From contig NC_045138.2 in NCBI RefSeq assembly GCF_008831285.2, positions 11,978,571-12,042,570 on the forward strand: a DNA stretch of 64,000 bases, in the 5' to 3' direction. Made by a program: the position numbers and the translations under genes. The notes under the pieces were generated by a model, which saw only the letters and a program-made list of their open reading frames with translations, made no database searches and was not told where the DNA came from. The stretch is from Nymphaea colorata (taxonomy: Eukaryota > Streptophyta > Magnoliopsida > Nymphaeales > Nymphaeaceae). This document shows, one piece after another, positions 22,231 through 35,219 of the stretch (the stretch's first letter is position 1; each line of letters begins with the position of its first letter).

Positions 22231-25200
22231 ATGGCCGCGGAGTCTCTCGCACCCACTCGGAAGAAGGGAAGACAGGAAGCCAACGGAGGGTTCACCCCCT
22301 CCAAGAAATCCAAGCACTCTCTTCCCGGTATTCTCCTCTACAGCCGTCCCTTTCTCTCTTCTTGTCTTCTCCTTTCGTGAGTTCGATCCTTTCTCCATGG
22401 TGTGACATAGCAGCAAATGAATGCTTCTTTGGATTTTCCGTGCTTCCATTGATCTCTTTCGTGAAATAAGTTCTTTTATGTTTTCTTTTCTTATTCTCCT
22501 TTCTCTTTTTAGTTTGACGCTTGTGTGATATATGCTGCTCGTTCCCGCATCCTTAAGGTCTCACTATAGTTTAAGATTTAGTTTTTCTGTTTCTACCCTT
22601 CCTGCTGTACTGCCAACGGGTTTGAGGATTTCTGCCCACGGATCTACTATATGCTTGAACTCAAAGTACGTACTTGGTCCGTGCTACTTCTAGGTGGTTC
22701 TTGTTCTAGCTTTCCTTTACTTCCCCTACTCTGTGGTGGTGATCTTTGATCTATTTGAGTTTTTCCACCCATTTGGGTTTGCTTATAGGTTTTCGTTTGC
22801 TTTTGTTAGTTATTCTAATCTATGAGGGAGTTTCCGTTAGTTGGTAACTATGGATCACACTATAAAATCTTAATGAGAAATTTATCGCTGGGGTCTGCTG
22901 TTGTGGCTTTGGAATTTTGATGAGAGATATATTTTGTTTCTACTTTATGTAGTATTTGTTATGCATTTTCATGAATGTTTGTTCAAAACTTCAAATGATC
23001 AGCAAGTTTCAGTATGTATGATCCTAGTAGTAAGGAATGTATATTCTTCTTCTTTTAAACCAATTAATCATGCTAGTATCCGTTAATTTTTACTCACTTG
23101 AAACTTTAATAATTGTGCACTAAAAAATGACGTGGAACTGATAATAGTTTCTTATTAATGACTGAATGCATAATTTGTTGAGGCTTGTTGAATCATCGTA
23201 ATCGGGCAATTTAAGGACATTCAACTGAAACAACCTAATTCATGTCGTGTAACAGAAATGGAGTCCTTTTCAACTGGTATAGGAACCAAATCAAAGCCAT
23301 GCACCAAGTTTTTCAGGTTCTAATCTAAACTGTTCCAAGATAACTATGTAAATTCAATTTCTGTCATTTTGTAAATGTTCAAATACTATTGAATTTTATT
23401 TTATAAGTAGATCCACCAATAAACTGTTATTGGAGCTAATGAATTGGAAACATAAGTTGTGATACAGGTTTTTGCTGCTTGTTGATCTAATCAAGTTAAG
23501 AAAGACATTTGAACAGGGAACATGGTTCATTTCTCAGATTATTTTCGGCATTGGATAACCGCCTCGGCAAACGCATAAATGAAAAAGAAGAAATTGTTGT
23601 GGAACATGGTTCATTTCTCAGATTATTTTCGGCATTGGATAACCGCCTCGGCGAACGCATAAATGAAAAAGAAGAAATTGTTGTGGCTGCAAGATTCTGA
23701 TTGGCATATACCTTACAATTCGTCACAGCTAATTACATTAAATTTCATCTTTTACACATTACCTTGCATCTCTGGTTTGTTCGATTCATTGGTTGTCATA
23801 TGATTTGGCCTATAAGCAGCTGCACCAATGGAAACATCTTTCCTGGGAAGGAAATTGCAGTCTTTGATCTGATTTGTCTGTGGAGAATGGATATAGTGGC
23901 TTCGCTGTACTAACTTGACATGTAGTTGAGTTTCACATGGGCGTAGTGGCTTATGCATATGCAGTCATGGATGCATATATGTTCACATTTCCTACCATTG
24001 AAAGTCAATCAGTAGATTCAAGCTCTACTGAAATTCTGAAACTCATTCTTACTAATAGATGAGTTTATCATAGTTTGGTTGGTAGGAATCACAACGTAGA
24101 TCTTGCTTTCCCATGTAAAGTTATGATTTTTTGAGTCATGAAAAATCCATAAATGTCAGTGTGTGGTTTTCAAACCCTTGACTACTTGCAGATGTTTGAC
24201 CAGGGGCATGCTTTTGACTATGCAAACCGTTTATATTGTCTTTAAATCTTTATATGTGGCCTAATTTGGCAAAGATTTGAAAAAATATGGAAAAAATTAT
24301 CTTTACTTAACGGCTGGAGAATTAGAAAAATGTTAAAGTAGCCTAATGTTGGAGCTAAAATTAGTTTCTTTAAGTTTTCTTTGTGGTATCTGGATATAAG
24401 TTACTCAACGATTTTGTGACTTGCCCATGTCACATAGGTGCAGGACTGCAGGTGTTGATGGGACATTTTTTGGGAAAAACATGTTGTCAACCTAAATAGG
24501 CCTCACAGATCATATTTTGAGGTTGAATTTAGGCTTGTCTACCATTCTTTTTGGCTGCCAACTCCACCTTATTTACATTTGAAGCAAACACCATGCTATG
24601 CCTAGGATCAGGGACAATCCATGGATAATCTATTAAAATATGCTTTCTAAGTCACATGAGTACTTAGGTAAGGTCCATGTACCTATGACAGCATACCAAC
24701 ATGGCAAAACAGGTACAAGTACATAGCTCGGTACTTTTTGGATTAGAACCAATCCAAATGGCATGTTGTATATTGTGTTCTTGCTACTGTATAAATGACA
24801 TTCAAGTTAAGCTTGTTCTAGTATCAGATAATGTTGGTTGGCGAAACAGAGAACAATTGTCATGGTGACTTTGTGTGGATGTTTCCAATAAAAATCTATG
24901 TTCTCTTGAGTGCCTTCGTAGCAAACAAAAAAATTGAGGTACCATCCAAGTGATGATATTTTAATAATGGATGAGATAATGAAACATTGAATTTGACAAT
25001 TTTCAGTTATATTGTTTTTATGGGTTAAAGTTTGATTTTGTAATATGAGTATCATGGTTGGTAAATGTTTTATATTTTGGATAACAGATGTTTATTTTTA
25101 TAGTCCACAAATGATTTACTTTTTTTGTTCTCCAAAACATTTCATTTTTTTTTCTTTGGTTTATTAGGTACATGTTTTTTATATTTCGAAGCATATGCCT

Positions 25201-28200
25201 CGCTTCAAGGAGATCTGTCCTTTCATGTTTTTCTTTCGCTTCTTCCTATATTGGATACTACATGTTTTTTCCATGGGGTTCTTGAGCCGTGAATAGTTGT
25301 ATCTCATATGTAGGAACCAATGTTAGAGATGTCGTGATATGTTTGAAGATATTGTGATATTAATGTGAAAAGCAAGAAAAACGAAAAAAACGTGAAAAAA
25401 TCATGATATTTTGAAAAAAAATCGAAAAATATCTTTATTGTGTTATTTTCACGATTTTTTCCATTTTTCTCTTTGGATTCAAAATTAAACTTAAACTAAA
25501 TTATTTTTATCACCTTTATCCTTTGTCACATGGGTACTTCTGTAAAATACAGCAGTACCCGTACCGGTCAGGTATGACACTGGTACTGGTAGTGTCTCGG
25601 TACTTTTTGGGTATTGGTCAAAGTGTCAAACAGTATCGGATACGGTCAATGTACCAAAGACTGTATCCGTCCAATTTAGGACTCGGTCAAAGTTGACTGA
25701 GTCCCTTCCTATCCAAAATTTAGGATTTTTTGTTTTGTTCTTTACACCATTTACACTCAAGAAATGTGTTTTCATATTTTGTTCAATAGTTTCTTTTTTA
25801 GAAACTATGAATTTTGAATCATGAATGTGTTATTTTGTTTGAATTATTATTTTATGTGTTATATGTATACATATATATGCCGTACCCCTGTACCCAAGAA
25901 AAAATTCCTAACCAGTACCCTATATATATATATATATAGGCGTACCCCTGTACCCAAGAAAAAAAATCCTAACCAGCACTCGTTCCGGCACCCGTACTCG
26001 TACCTATGTGTGGCATTTATCTGATTTTTATTAGTTTCTAGTGTATTTCATTTTTACCTGTTTGTTTTTTATTTATTTTTTCTTTTCTTATAGTTTTCTG
26101 TGTTTTTCCCAAGATAAACAACTTTGCCAAAAAATTAACTGAGAAAAAATCTCGCCATTGAAATCTCAAGAATGATATTTGTGACCATGTTAATTGGCCA
26201 GGTTGTAACGATGGAGGTGCAATTTTCAATTCAGTTGAGATTGGGTTAAATTACTGAAATTGGTGGCTTGGGTTACATCAATTTGCCAAATTGATGATTT
26301 TGGCCTTTCAAAAATAAACGATCTTAAGCTTATGTATGGAGTGGGAGAACTTTTAGTTGATTTTTTATGAAATTTGCTACCTTGTTGAGGGAGAAGAACG
26401 TTGAGAACTTGAGATAGTTATTGTGTTTCAAAAATATAGACATGGACTGCTGCTCATTAATTGTGGTGACTGTTTATTTTAGAAATTGTACTTTCACTTT
26501 ATTGAACGTATAAACTTCCTGAGTTTTTGCTATGTGGCGGAAAGCACTAGACAGCATGCTCCATAAAACAGCTTAGATGGAGCATCAGCAGTCCTATTCC
26601 TCAGAAAATGAGGTGAAAATAGGAAAATAAACAGAATAAAAAGTTCGAAAGTGAGGTTTTTAAGAACATCAATCGATATATTGGAACTTGGAAGGAAAGA
26701 AGAAATTTTTGAGTTAAAAATTTATTTATTGTTTGGAGTGTTTTGATTCCTCACACTAGGCTGCTGGCCCCTCCGGGCTCCTTGGCACACTGATAAGTAC
26801 AGAAGTTCAAAAAATGAGGTTTAAGCTAGTGAAAAATTCAAAAGATCATTGAAAGTGATTTTGACTTAGCATTGTATGAGGATTTTCTATGCTATGGGCT
26901 ATGGCGATGAAAGGAAAATCAGTGATGAACTTTTGTTTTTATAGAAATGTTGGTTAGTTGTAGATGGAGTAAATTGCAAGTGTTTGTGTTTTGCATTTGG
27001 AAATTAGCTCTTGTAGCATTTGCTTCATGTAAAGCTGAACTCTTTGGAATGATTGGAATAGATCTTGCATTGACCTACAGGTTGACAATCTTCAGCATGC
27101 TGCTCCACTGCTTCTCTGGTCTAGCAATGGAAGATGGGTGTTTTTGAAATGATTTTTGTTTCTTTAACTCATTAATATCATTTGAATTTTTTTTTTGCAT
27201 CCTTTTATAATATATAGCTTCTTTGTGGCAATTTTCACTTGCATCATTTATTCATTGACAGGCATGTGCAACTTGTCAGTATTATTGTGTTGGAAAATCA
27301 TCTCTTATTAGTAAAAATCTAACATGCGCTCATTGTTACAAATATTAGTGTCCTTGAGTATATTGTAGAAAAATGACAGTGATTTACTTAAGGGACATTA
27401 TGGGAGACTTCTGTGTTGTTTGTAATAAGAATTTAGAAGAATGAAGCCCATCAATTGAAAATTTCTTTGTTTAGTCCAAAGTCCAAACTAGAAAAGGGTA
27501 ACAATGTTATAGAAAGAGGCATGATGTATATTTTTGTGCTTCATGCACAATGATTCTAATTATTTAGATGTTTCAGATGGATGACCTTTCTAAAGTGAAT
27601 CTATTCATTACATACTATAGTTTGTTGACATGGACTGTTCTATGTTGCAAGCCATGCTGGGGTTGTTAAAGCATTATTGGACAAGGTAAACTTTGAGTAT
27701 GAATTGAGGCTCTATCTAGCTGTCCTGGCAGGAAGCCATGCTCTTTTGGAGTTTGGTTGAGCTGACTCGGTAGGTAGTTGACATTATCTCTTCTTTATGG
27801 GGTTTGATGAGGAGGGAAGCCCTATTTTGGTAACTAAAAGGCAGAACTGTCATCAAAACCTTCCTCATATTGTTTGTTGCATAACAAGGAAAGATAAGTG
27901 ATGTGCCACAAGGTAATGGGACAATACAGAAAGGGAAAGGGGTATATTCTGGAGGAATAGAATGTGTTCCTGTGGTTTAGGGTCACTGCCAGGTAATATT
28001 CTGGGCTAATCCGACCTACATCCAATTTAGGTTTTCTTCGGATGTCAGATCCTGTAGCTTATTGTGTCTCATTTAGGCCACATCCTGTTATTTGGATACC
28101 ATGTGTTGCTTAGTTAAGCTAAGCAAATAACATCTGTGGTGGGCAAGCCTAGGTCACTGTAAATACTATGTGCTGGGAGTTTGGACTTAGGAGATATGAT

Positions 28201-30419
28201 CTTTGTGTTTTGTTTGGTTATTATCTCTCTAGTTGAAGGAAAAAAGGTGCTTCGACTTCATATAAAATCTTTAATGAGCTTGATGTTGCTGACCTTACAT
28301 TCATGGTTTTGATCATTGAGTGCATGGCTGTGCATATTGTGGATCTCCGTAAACAAAAAGCATTGGTGTGTATGACAGATGAGCCTGGAAGAGATGATCT
28401 GTGTATTTATAAGTCTATCCATTAGAAGATAAGAGATTTCATGTAATTTTTTGTTTCAACAAATTTTAAAGATTAAAACATAGATGTTTCTTCTTCTGCA
28501 AGATGAGATTGGGACGAGGGAAGTGAATGACCACATGCATAGAACATTAGGCACAGGAACTCTGTAATGTTGCCTATACAAGTTCTGATGTAGAAGGCCC
28601 TCTTGGTCTATTGGATTGTTATCTTCTCATATAATTGAAGGAGAATATGGAAGCAAAGAACCTTATATTCTTCAGATTGTTTAACATCATACTAGCTAAT
28701 CATTATGCCATGTCGAAACAAAGCAGTGGATTTGAATTACGTATTCCTAAAATCATGGAAAGATATGTTAGTGACTATCTTGTCAAGGTTTCAATACAAG
28801 GACCATGTATGTGGTTGTGTAGATTTTCTGGGATAAATTGAAACGTTTTCATTGTTTGTTTTATGTATAAGCTGATTCAGTGATTTCTGTGAAGACTATT
28901 TGAGAATGATGCTCTAAAGGAAGAATATGATAGTTGAGTTTTGGAAATGGTTAGTTGCCTTTTCTTTAAGCCCACCAGAAAACTGAAAAGGTTTCATGTA
29001 ATTATTATAAAGATAAAAACGAGTTATATTATTTCTTTTGTAATGTATTCAGTAATTTATTGTGCAAGATGATGACTGAGGAAAGTGGAAAGAACATGAG
29101 GCACTGGAACGTTGCAGAGCATGTCCATTTTACTGTACAGGACCTGATGTCCAAGAAGACGCACTTGGTTGATTGGTTGTTCAAAAAGGTCTTCTGCTAT
29201 AACTTAAAAAAATAAAAACTACACGAGAAAGGATCGATTTCTTTGGTTGTTTTAGCATCACTCTGGCTAGTTGCCCAAATTTATGAGTTGTATTCTGTCT
29301 AGACTCAACACCTTCAAATGGGATAAGGTGAATTACTACGATTTCTTAATGTGGATTGCTGACGGGAAAGGTATTATTGTCAACTGTCTTCTGAAGGTTC
29401 CATACAGGAACTCCGTTCCCAACCTGCCCGTTAGGCACTTTCAGAATATACCCTATTCAGTGGGTATACATAGTAATCCATTCGGACACTTAATATCACA
29501 ATGTTTCACACGTTTGGATATTCATTTTTTATATGCTGAAGCTGATTGTCTGTGCTTGATGTGTAAGCCGAATATGATAAGCAAAAATATATGTTCTAAT
29601 AGGGAGATAAGTTTCAATGAATGGTTCCATTAATCATTCTTTGTTGCCATGTTCTTTTCCCACTGTAATTTTTGCTGATGTTTATGGTGCAGCACTGCTG
29701 GGTGCCCATTCGGAGAAGGCTGTCATTTTCTGCATTATGTGCCAGGAGGCCTCAACGTTGCGTCACAGATGCTGCAGAACCTAAATAGCGCTGCACCTGC
29801 TGTAAGAAAGCAAGTTCCAGACGTTCCATCAGCTCCTGCTGGTGTGAAGACAAAAATCTGCAACAAGTATAATACTGCAGAAGGATGCAGGTTTGGTGAT
29901 CAGTGTCATTTTGCCCATGGGGAGAGGGAGCTGGGGAGGCCAATAGCACCTGGGATGAGTTACCAGATTGGCCCTGCTCCTGGAGGCAGGTTTTCAGGCA
30001 GGCTTGAGCCTGCTGTCCCTCCAACAGCTGCTAGTTTTGGAGCCTCTGCCACTGCAAAGATAAGCATCGACGCATCCCTTGCTGGTGCCATTATCGGTAA
30101 GGGGGGAGTTAATTCTAAGCAGATATGCCGTGTTACAGGCGCAAAGCTCTCAATCAGAGACCATGAGTCAGACCCTAACTTGAAGAACATTGAGCTAGAG
30201 GGGAGCTTTGATCAGATCAAACACGCGAGCGCGTTGGTTAGAGAATTAATTGTTAGTGCAGCTGGTCCACTTAAGAGCCCTGGGGGGCCGCCTCCAGCTG
30301 GTGCTGGCCCTGCCAGCAACTTTAAAACGAAGCTGTGTGAAAACTACAGTAAAGGATCCTGCACGTTCGCAGACAGATGCCATTTTGCACATGGAGCAGC
30401 TGAATTGCGCAAAGTGTAG
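22231..30419 (+). CDS. CCCH zinc-finger and KH-domain RNA-binding protein, 294 aa
   Basis: Exons: 22,231-22,327, 23,256-23,316 and 29,693-30,419. All junctions are GT-AG and the phases match exactly (885 nt with stop). The first ATG is followed by a basic, nuclear-signal-like N-terminus. Zinc finger 1 spans C48-C57-C63-H67 and is split by intron 2. Finger 2 is C109-C118-C124-H128 and finger 3 is C268-C276-C282-H286. A KH domain at about 172-240 has the GKGG RNA-binding loop at 188-191. This architecture is that of the plant KH/CCCH family (Arabidopsis At3g12130/At5g06770 type, usually about 240-300 aa), thought to bind single-stranded RNA in the nucleus or cytoplasm. Many relatives have two CCCH fingers, so the middle one is notable. 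Intron 2 is about 6.4 kb and full of repeats. No sign of decay in the coding sequence. Confidence 0.93.
23517..23686 (+). repeat. 84-bp tandem duplication, in frame
   Basis: Units at 23,517-23,600 and 23,601-23,684 differ at a single base (AAACGC versus GAACGC). The period is a multiple of three, so both copies stay open in one frame and give a 28-residue repeat containing SFLRLFSALDNRLG and INEKEEIVV. The open frame ends at TGA 23,698-23,700. It follows a possible AG acceptor at 23,515-23,516. It lies inside intron 2 and is not part of the zinc finger that bridges exons 2 and 3. Confidence 0.95.
25523..26015. mobile_element. GTACC-word TIR element in intron 2
   Basis: The left end TTGTCACATGGGTACTTC and the right end in reverse (TGCCACACATAGGTACGAGT) form an imperfect terminal inverted repeat. 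The flanks TTTATCCT and TTTATCTG look like a decayed 8-bp target duplication. The body is built from degenerate GTACC/GGTAC words. It contains an exact 60-bp tandem step: CGTACCCCTGTACCCAAG begins at 25,881 and again at 25,941, separated by a TA run. Confidence 0.55.
28498..29183 (+). repeat. old direct duplication, about 120-bp units 567 bp apart
   Basis: The segments at 28,498-28,622 and 29,065-29,183 share GCAAGATGA, GAACATxAGGCAC, GGAAC, CTGATGTxxAAGA and TTGGTTGTT-like phrases in the same order. Each is preceded by TTTCATGTAATT. Divergence is high, so the duplication is old. Confidence 0.55.
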
Positions 30420-31110
30420 GATTGTGTCAGGTGGCGGCCTCTCTTTTTCGATCTCGGATGGTGTTTGTTATCAAGAGTCTGGGGCTTCTAATGCGTTCCG
30501 TTGAAGGAATTAGCTTTAAAATGTTTCTTTTTTTTTTCCCATGTTAAATCATGTTACATTGTTTCAACTATTGCAAGGCTTTCACCGGAGGCGTTTCAAG
30601 TAGGCAGTTGCACTGTTCATCTCGTTTTCTTGAAGCACCTGTGGGTTTTCTAAATTGTCTCCTTTTGAAAATTTATAATTCAATCCCAAGTTTGTGATCT
30701 GTCCCCTTGCCTTCCTACGTGGAAGCAAGTTGGAGGACTTTTTGTTTTGGTTGCAATCATGAGTATCTGTTCGGTCGGCTACCGGCTGTTTTGTGTGCAG
30801 TCAGCTCTATCCGCGAGGTTAGGATCTTGAAGTTGATGGGTTTGAAGCCTCACGACTGCAAGTTGACAAGGAAACTCTCTCTGAGCCTCCTGCACCTTTT
30901 TGTTCTAGTTTCCGAGGTTTGGCAGAATGATATGGGCGATCTGCTAACTTGATCTCTATCTGCTTGGTTAGGAGGTGCAAGTTGATAAATTCAATGTTTT
31001 GGGCTTTCAAAAGGATAAACTTGTAAAACAGGAAGAAGGAAAAAGAATTAATCAAATGACGCAATTTTCTTTTGATGTTCCTCTAGTGGGTGAGAGTGCG
31101 TAAGTGTCTA
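30420..31110 (+). other. 3' untranslated and downstream region of the CCCH gene
   Basis: This follows the TAG stop. It is T-rich and has no further domain-bearing frame. The exact polyadenylation site was not determined. Confidence 0.5.
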
Positions 31111-32589
31111 ACTAGTCTTCCTTCAAGAAACTCTCTCTCTCTTTCTCTCTCTAAGCGCGTCTGTGCAGATCTGTTCATACCTTTTCATTTGACATCTTAT
31201 AACACCTTGTGAGTCCAGCTTTTGTAGCTCTCTTGTTCTTTTGCTGGACTTATAAAGCTCATTAGCTACTACCAAAACTCTAAACATCAAACATAAAGGT
31301 AATACGAACTCAAAATTTTGGTTAGTTAACTGCATGCATCATTTTTCTTGAATTTGTATTTTCTGCAATAAACTCTAGTACATTAATGACAAAATAACAT
31401 GTTTGTAAATTGACAAAGCAACATAATAAGTATCATTAGGTCATTTGAAAACCCATATCTTAATATAATCCTCATCTTATTTGAAGTTCACCTAATTCAA
31501 GTACTTCAACAATTTTCATAAATTATGCTAACTGTTTAGGCCCACATCCCTTGTATGAGATAAAGAAACATTTCAAAAACTTAGTTGTTTTCTCAGAAGA
31601 CAAGAGGCTCACGTTTTCTAGAAATGACCATTGCTAATTGAAACTGACGGAAAAATACTGTATGCCAAGTAGAAACTAATTGCTTTCATCCAATATGAAT
31701 GTCTTCAATCCATTAAATGGCTTCTTGTATTGTTCGCTCCATCCAGTCCACTCAATCTTTACATCCTTAGAGAATGCTTCTTCAATTGCTACTTCAGATG
31801 ATCTGGCATTTATCTTAAGAACATGCAAACGGCAAGAAACACCACGACTTTAAGCCCTTTTCATTCGCATATTCTAAAATGATGGCCAGTTGAATGCTAC
31901 TCTTTGCCTTAACATGTACCTTGCTACATTATTAATGATGAGTTCACAGTTTATTCTTTCGGTCGTATTTTTGCTTATGAAATATGGTGACGTTGCTTTT
32001 CCCATTTTAGGTTTTTGACACTTCATTCATGCTAAATTATAAAGATTGTTAGAGCTTCCAACATTATCAAGCCTCCTATTCTATTTGTAGTTATCAAACC
32101 CTTAAGATGCAGATGACTTCTTAATGAACTTCTCTGCATGGTTTGTCCTTGAATAGGTACGAATATCAACATTTTTTTTTATTTGGACTGTTCTTCAATT
32201 AGTCTTTATATTCATCATAACATGTAACTTTAAAATTTCTTTGCTTTTGATAGTTTAACTGAAATTCACGACTGTGAGGTTGACAATGATCTCAACAAAG
32301 ATATGTTTTTATAAACACTATCTGGAACATTGCGATGTCAAGTAGATATAAAAATAGGATTTACAGGAAACGGTACTTGGTTAATGTTTGTATTGCTTTG
32401 CTTCTCAGTTGATTCTTGTTGATTCCATATTAAAATTTCTCCTTAATTTGAATAATATATACCAAGTATTGGATCGTGTGCTAGAAATGTATCCATTCCT
32501 ATGCGTTAAAAATAAAATAAAATTGGTTAAGCATATAATTACAATACTCTACACACCATACTCGTCTAATTTTCTAGTCACCATGTCAT

Positions 32590-32636
<47 letters not shown>

Positions 32637-33032
32637 ATATTTTTTTTTGTTATTATCATGTGGCAATAAATAAGAATGCATGATAAATGAGAACAAAGCA
32701 TAGACGAAAAGGATAATATATTATATTTTCTTATCAAATATATAATTGATGATTTATTTCCTATAAAAAATTTAATCCAATAAATACATCCTATTGCAAA
32801 CGAAACATAAAATAGTCATGCATAAGTACTCGCTAACTTTGAAGAAACCTCAATCTCTTGATAAATCCAAGACAAAGGACAAACACCAAAACGAATCAAT
32901 TGCCTTGAAGAGTTAAACAAGTACATGATATTAGATGGATCACAATCTCAACAATCTACAAAAAAAGTCAACAATTTGAAAATGGCCATAAATTTGAGTT
33001 AAATATTAATAGGTAGGTAAAAAAAAATCAAA
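31111..33032. other. intergenic, no gene seen
   Basis: AT-rich DNA with a CT run at about 31,130-31,152. The short frames show no domains. Confidence 0.5.
32595..32634. repeat. (AT)20 microsatellite
   Basis: An uninterrupted AT dinucleotide run. Confidence 0.96.
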
Positions 33033-33476
33033 TAATAGTTAGTAAATAATCTGTAAAAATAGTCATATTTGGAGAGACCCATATAATTTTATAAGTTGGA
33101 AAGATCACCTGTGATTTCAATGAAAAATGCGTGAACATTTCCATCTTAAGCTAGACTTATAGCACTTAAAAAAAAGTTTACAGATTTGATTCAAATAGTG
33201 CTTCTTTACACATGAAAACACTAAATCCTGTGATGTCTTAGAGATGAAGCAGATCATCTACTATTGTTTCCAATACATTCACAAGTTCAGTAGAGTAACA
33301 AAAGTAGGTTTCTTTAAAAGATAAATAGCCAATGTCTGGATGGCTTAGGATAGCTATGTTTGGCATTTTAGTAAGCACTCAATTAGTCATCATGTCTCTA
33401 TGATTGAGAAACAAGAACATGGCACTGCTTGATTGTACATAAATCATAAGAGCATTCGATATATATTGTTTCTTTC
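33033..33476 (+). repeat. 450-bp dispersed repeat B, copy 1
   Basis: It matches 40,539-40,988 along its whole length in the same orientation, starting TAGTTAGTAAATAATCTGTA and ending TATATATTGTTT. Differences are mostly single bases plus small indels. It has no coding frame. The pair flanks the Copia remains 7.5 kb apart, but it lacks clear TG...CA ends and the gap to Copia is large, so LTR status is unproven. Confidence 0.85.
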
Positions 33477-33973
33477 AAACTCTTCTGTCTCAATAACATT
33501 TTCCTTTATTTTTCTCTTTCAATAAATCCAGTGGGAAACACACTCCATATAGTAGTTTCTTGTTCTCAACAATTTCGGTAGATTTTTTATCTTCTTTAGT
33601 TGTCAATGCCGAATGATTTTCACTAAATCATATGCAACAAAATCAGGTATATGATTATGTTGACTCAAAATGATGATATCATTGCATGTCAGGTAATTTT
33701 ATATTTTATATTGAAGATATTTCTTCCTAGTGAAGTTCATTTCTTACCAGTAGAGGTATTTCTTACTGCACTATAGGTCATTTCTAGACAAATTTGGTTA
33801 GTGGAGCCATTGTCATTGAAAAAAATCACAAATGACAAACATTATTAGTTGTTTTTGAGGGATTTACAGCAGAAAAGTGTTGCCATGGTGTTATCACTTG
33901 TAATTTTTTCTTGTTTAAAGACTTGGCTTCATTTTGTAATTGATTACAGAAACATGTTGGCTTCACTTATGTG

Positions 33974-34149
33974 CAAGGGCAGAGCCGGGTGGCAGGGGCC
34001 ACGGCCTCCCAAAATTTAGAAAAACGAAAAATTATCTTGTAAAATTTTAGCAAATTTTCATTTAGCTCCCATGAATGTTTTGGAAAACCTAATAGATGTT
34101 TGTCACAATTTTCTTGGCCCTCAAGAAAGAAAGCTTGGCTCTGCCACTA
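33974..34149. mobile_element. 176-bp hAT-like MITE, GGCAGAGCC termini
   Basis: The left end CAAGGGCAGAGCC pairs with the right end in reverse, TAGTGGCAGAGCC. The flanking 8-mers CTTATGTG (33,966-33,973) and CTTAGGTG (34,150-34,157) match at seven of eight positions. These termini and the 8-bp duplication are typical of hAT-derived MITEs. A related left end lies at 54,868 and a possible right end near 57,967. Confidence 0.8.
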
Positions 34150-35219
34150 CTTAGGTGGAAAATGTTGCACATGCTCATGTATGTCCTAGGATGATGCTAT
34201 GACTACAAGCAATTGGTGAGGAAACTATTGTAAGAAATGTAATATTGTTTACCTTTTTTATTTCATCTTATGCATGTGAGATATATTACTCCGATAATCT
34301 TTCACTGCAGAATTTCATTCAAGCATTAGACTGTTCAACCGGGTGTTAAAATAGATTTGGAAGAAGTTGTAACATATCTACCAACACTAGATTTTGTCAT
34401 GAAATGATGCTCCCTTCGATTGATTTGCACTAGTGACAACAAATCCTTCACGCAACTTCCTCAAAACATAATTCCTCTTTTTATTTCTAATTGTTAATTT
34501 GATAATTTAATAATAATGTGAAAATCATTATTATTGTTATTACTATTATTATCATAGTACTAGTGTGTATCAGCATAATCAAACTATAGAATTCTTTAGG
34601 TCTTTATGATTTAAGGGTCTAACAAAAAGTTTGCAATCAAATGGAAGGAAATTTTATTGAACGACAATAGATTGGATTCAAATGATATATTCATTGAACC
34701 TGCTATAAAAATTTTGGATACAAAAACAAAAATAACATTAAGTTAAGAAATCATGTTACATTTCTATTCAGTTTTAGATAAATGTCCGCTTGGACAATAG
34801 AGATCTTAAGATGGACATCCAAATCTGAAGTGATGAGACAATATCGGATCTGAATTTTGATATGCAAATTCGAAATTATGAGTTAATATGTGATCCATTC
34901 GAGATGTCTGAATGTAAAGTGGTAAGCTGACATTCGATCTTATTAAAGAATATCCGATCCAATTCGAAATATCCGAATACGAAGGCGAGCCATGGGCTGG
35001 TCCCTTTGGATTTTGAAGCTGCAAGCCTTTACAACCTTGGGCTCAAAAGTTCCGGCCAAAGGAACAAAGGGACAAACTTAAGTTGTTAGTATCAAGTGAA
35101 CGTAGATTTTAATCTAAAAGGTTAACATTCATAGCTAATATAGTCTCGTGGGGTTTTGAAGCTACAACTGATGACAATGTTGCACTGTTATTTATACAAA
35201 AACTTAAAACTATCATCAC
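34150..35219. other. intergenic; ATCCGAAT-word patch at 34,812-34,985
   Basis: No gene seen. The patch has many degenerate copies of ATCCGAT/ATCCGAAT and resembles those at 57.0-57.4 and 58.6-58.9 kb. Its ends could not be fixed. Confidence 0.5.

Larger units (their letters stand above)
23317..29692 (+). other. 6.4-kb intron 2 of the CCCH gene, repeat-rich
   Basis: The exon junctions on both sides define it precisely. It holds an 84-bp tandem duplication with an open frame (23,517-23,686), a GTACC-word TIR element (25,523-26,015), a diverged duplication (28,498-28,622 and 29,065-29,183) and several short anonymous frames. A stretch near 27,260-27,345 encodes a Cys-rich piece (CATCQYYC, CAHCYKY) of unknown origin. 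Confidence 0.85.

Noticed and set aside
22098-22469. Open frames overlapping the first exon of the CCCH gene on both strands
   Set aside because: Shadows of exon 1 and its CT-rich leader. Only the frame starting at 22,231 continues through good splice sites.
23509-23700. The 84-bp duplicated frame as a regular exon of the CCCH protein
   Set aside because: Exons 2 and 3 join directly to complete zinc finger 1. Inserting this frame, which ends in a stop, would truncate the protein. It is kept only as a possible alternative exon.
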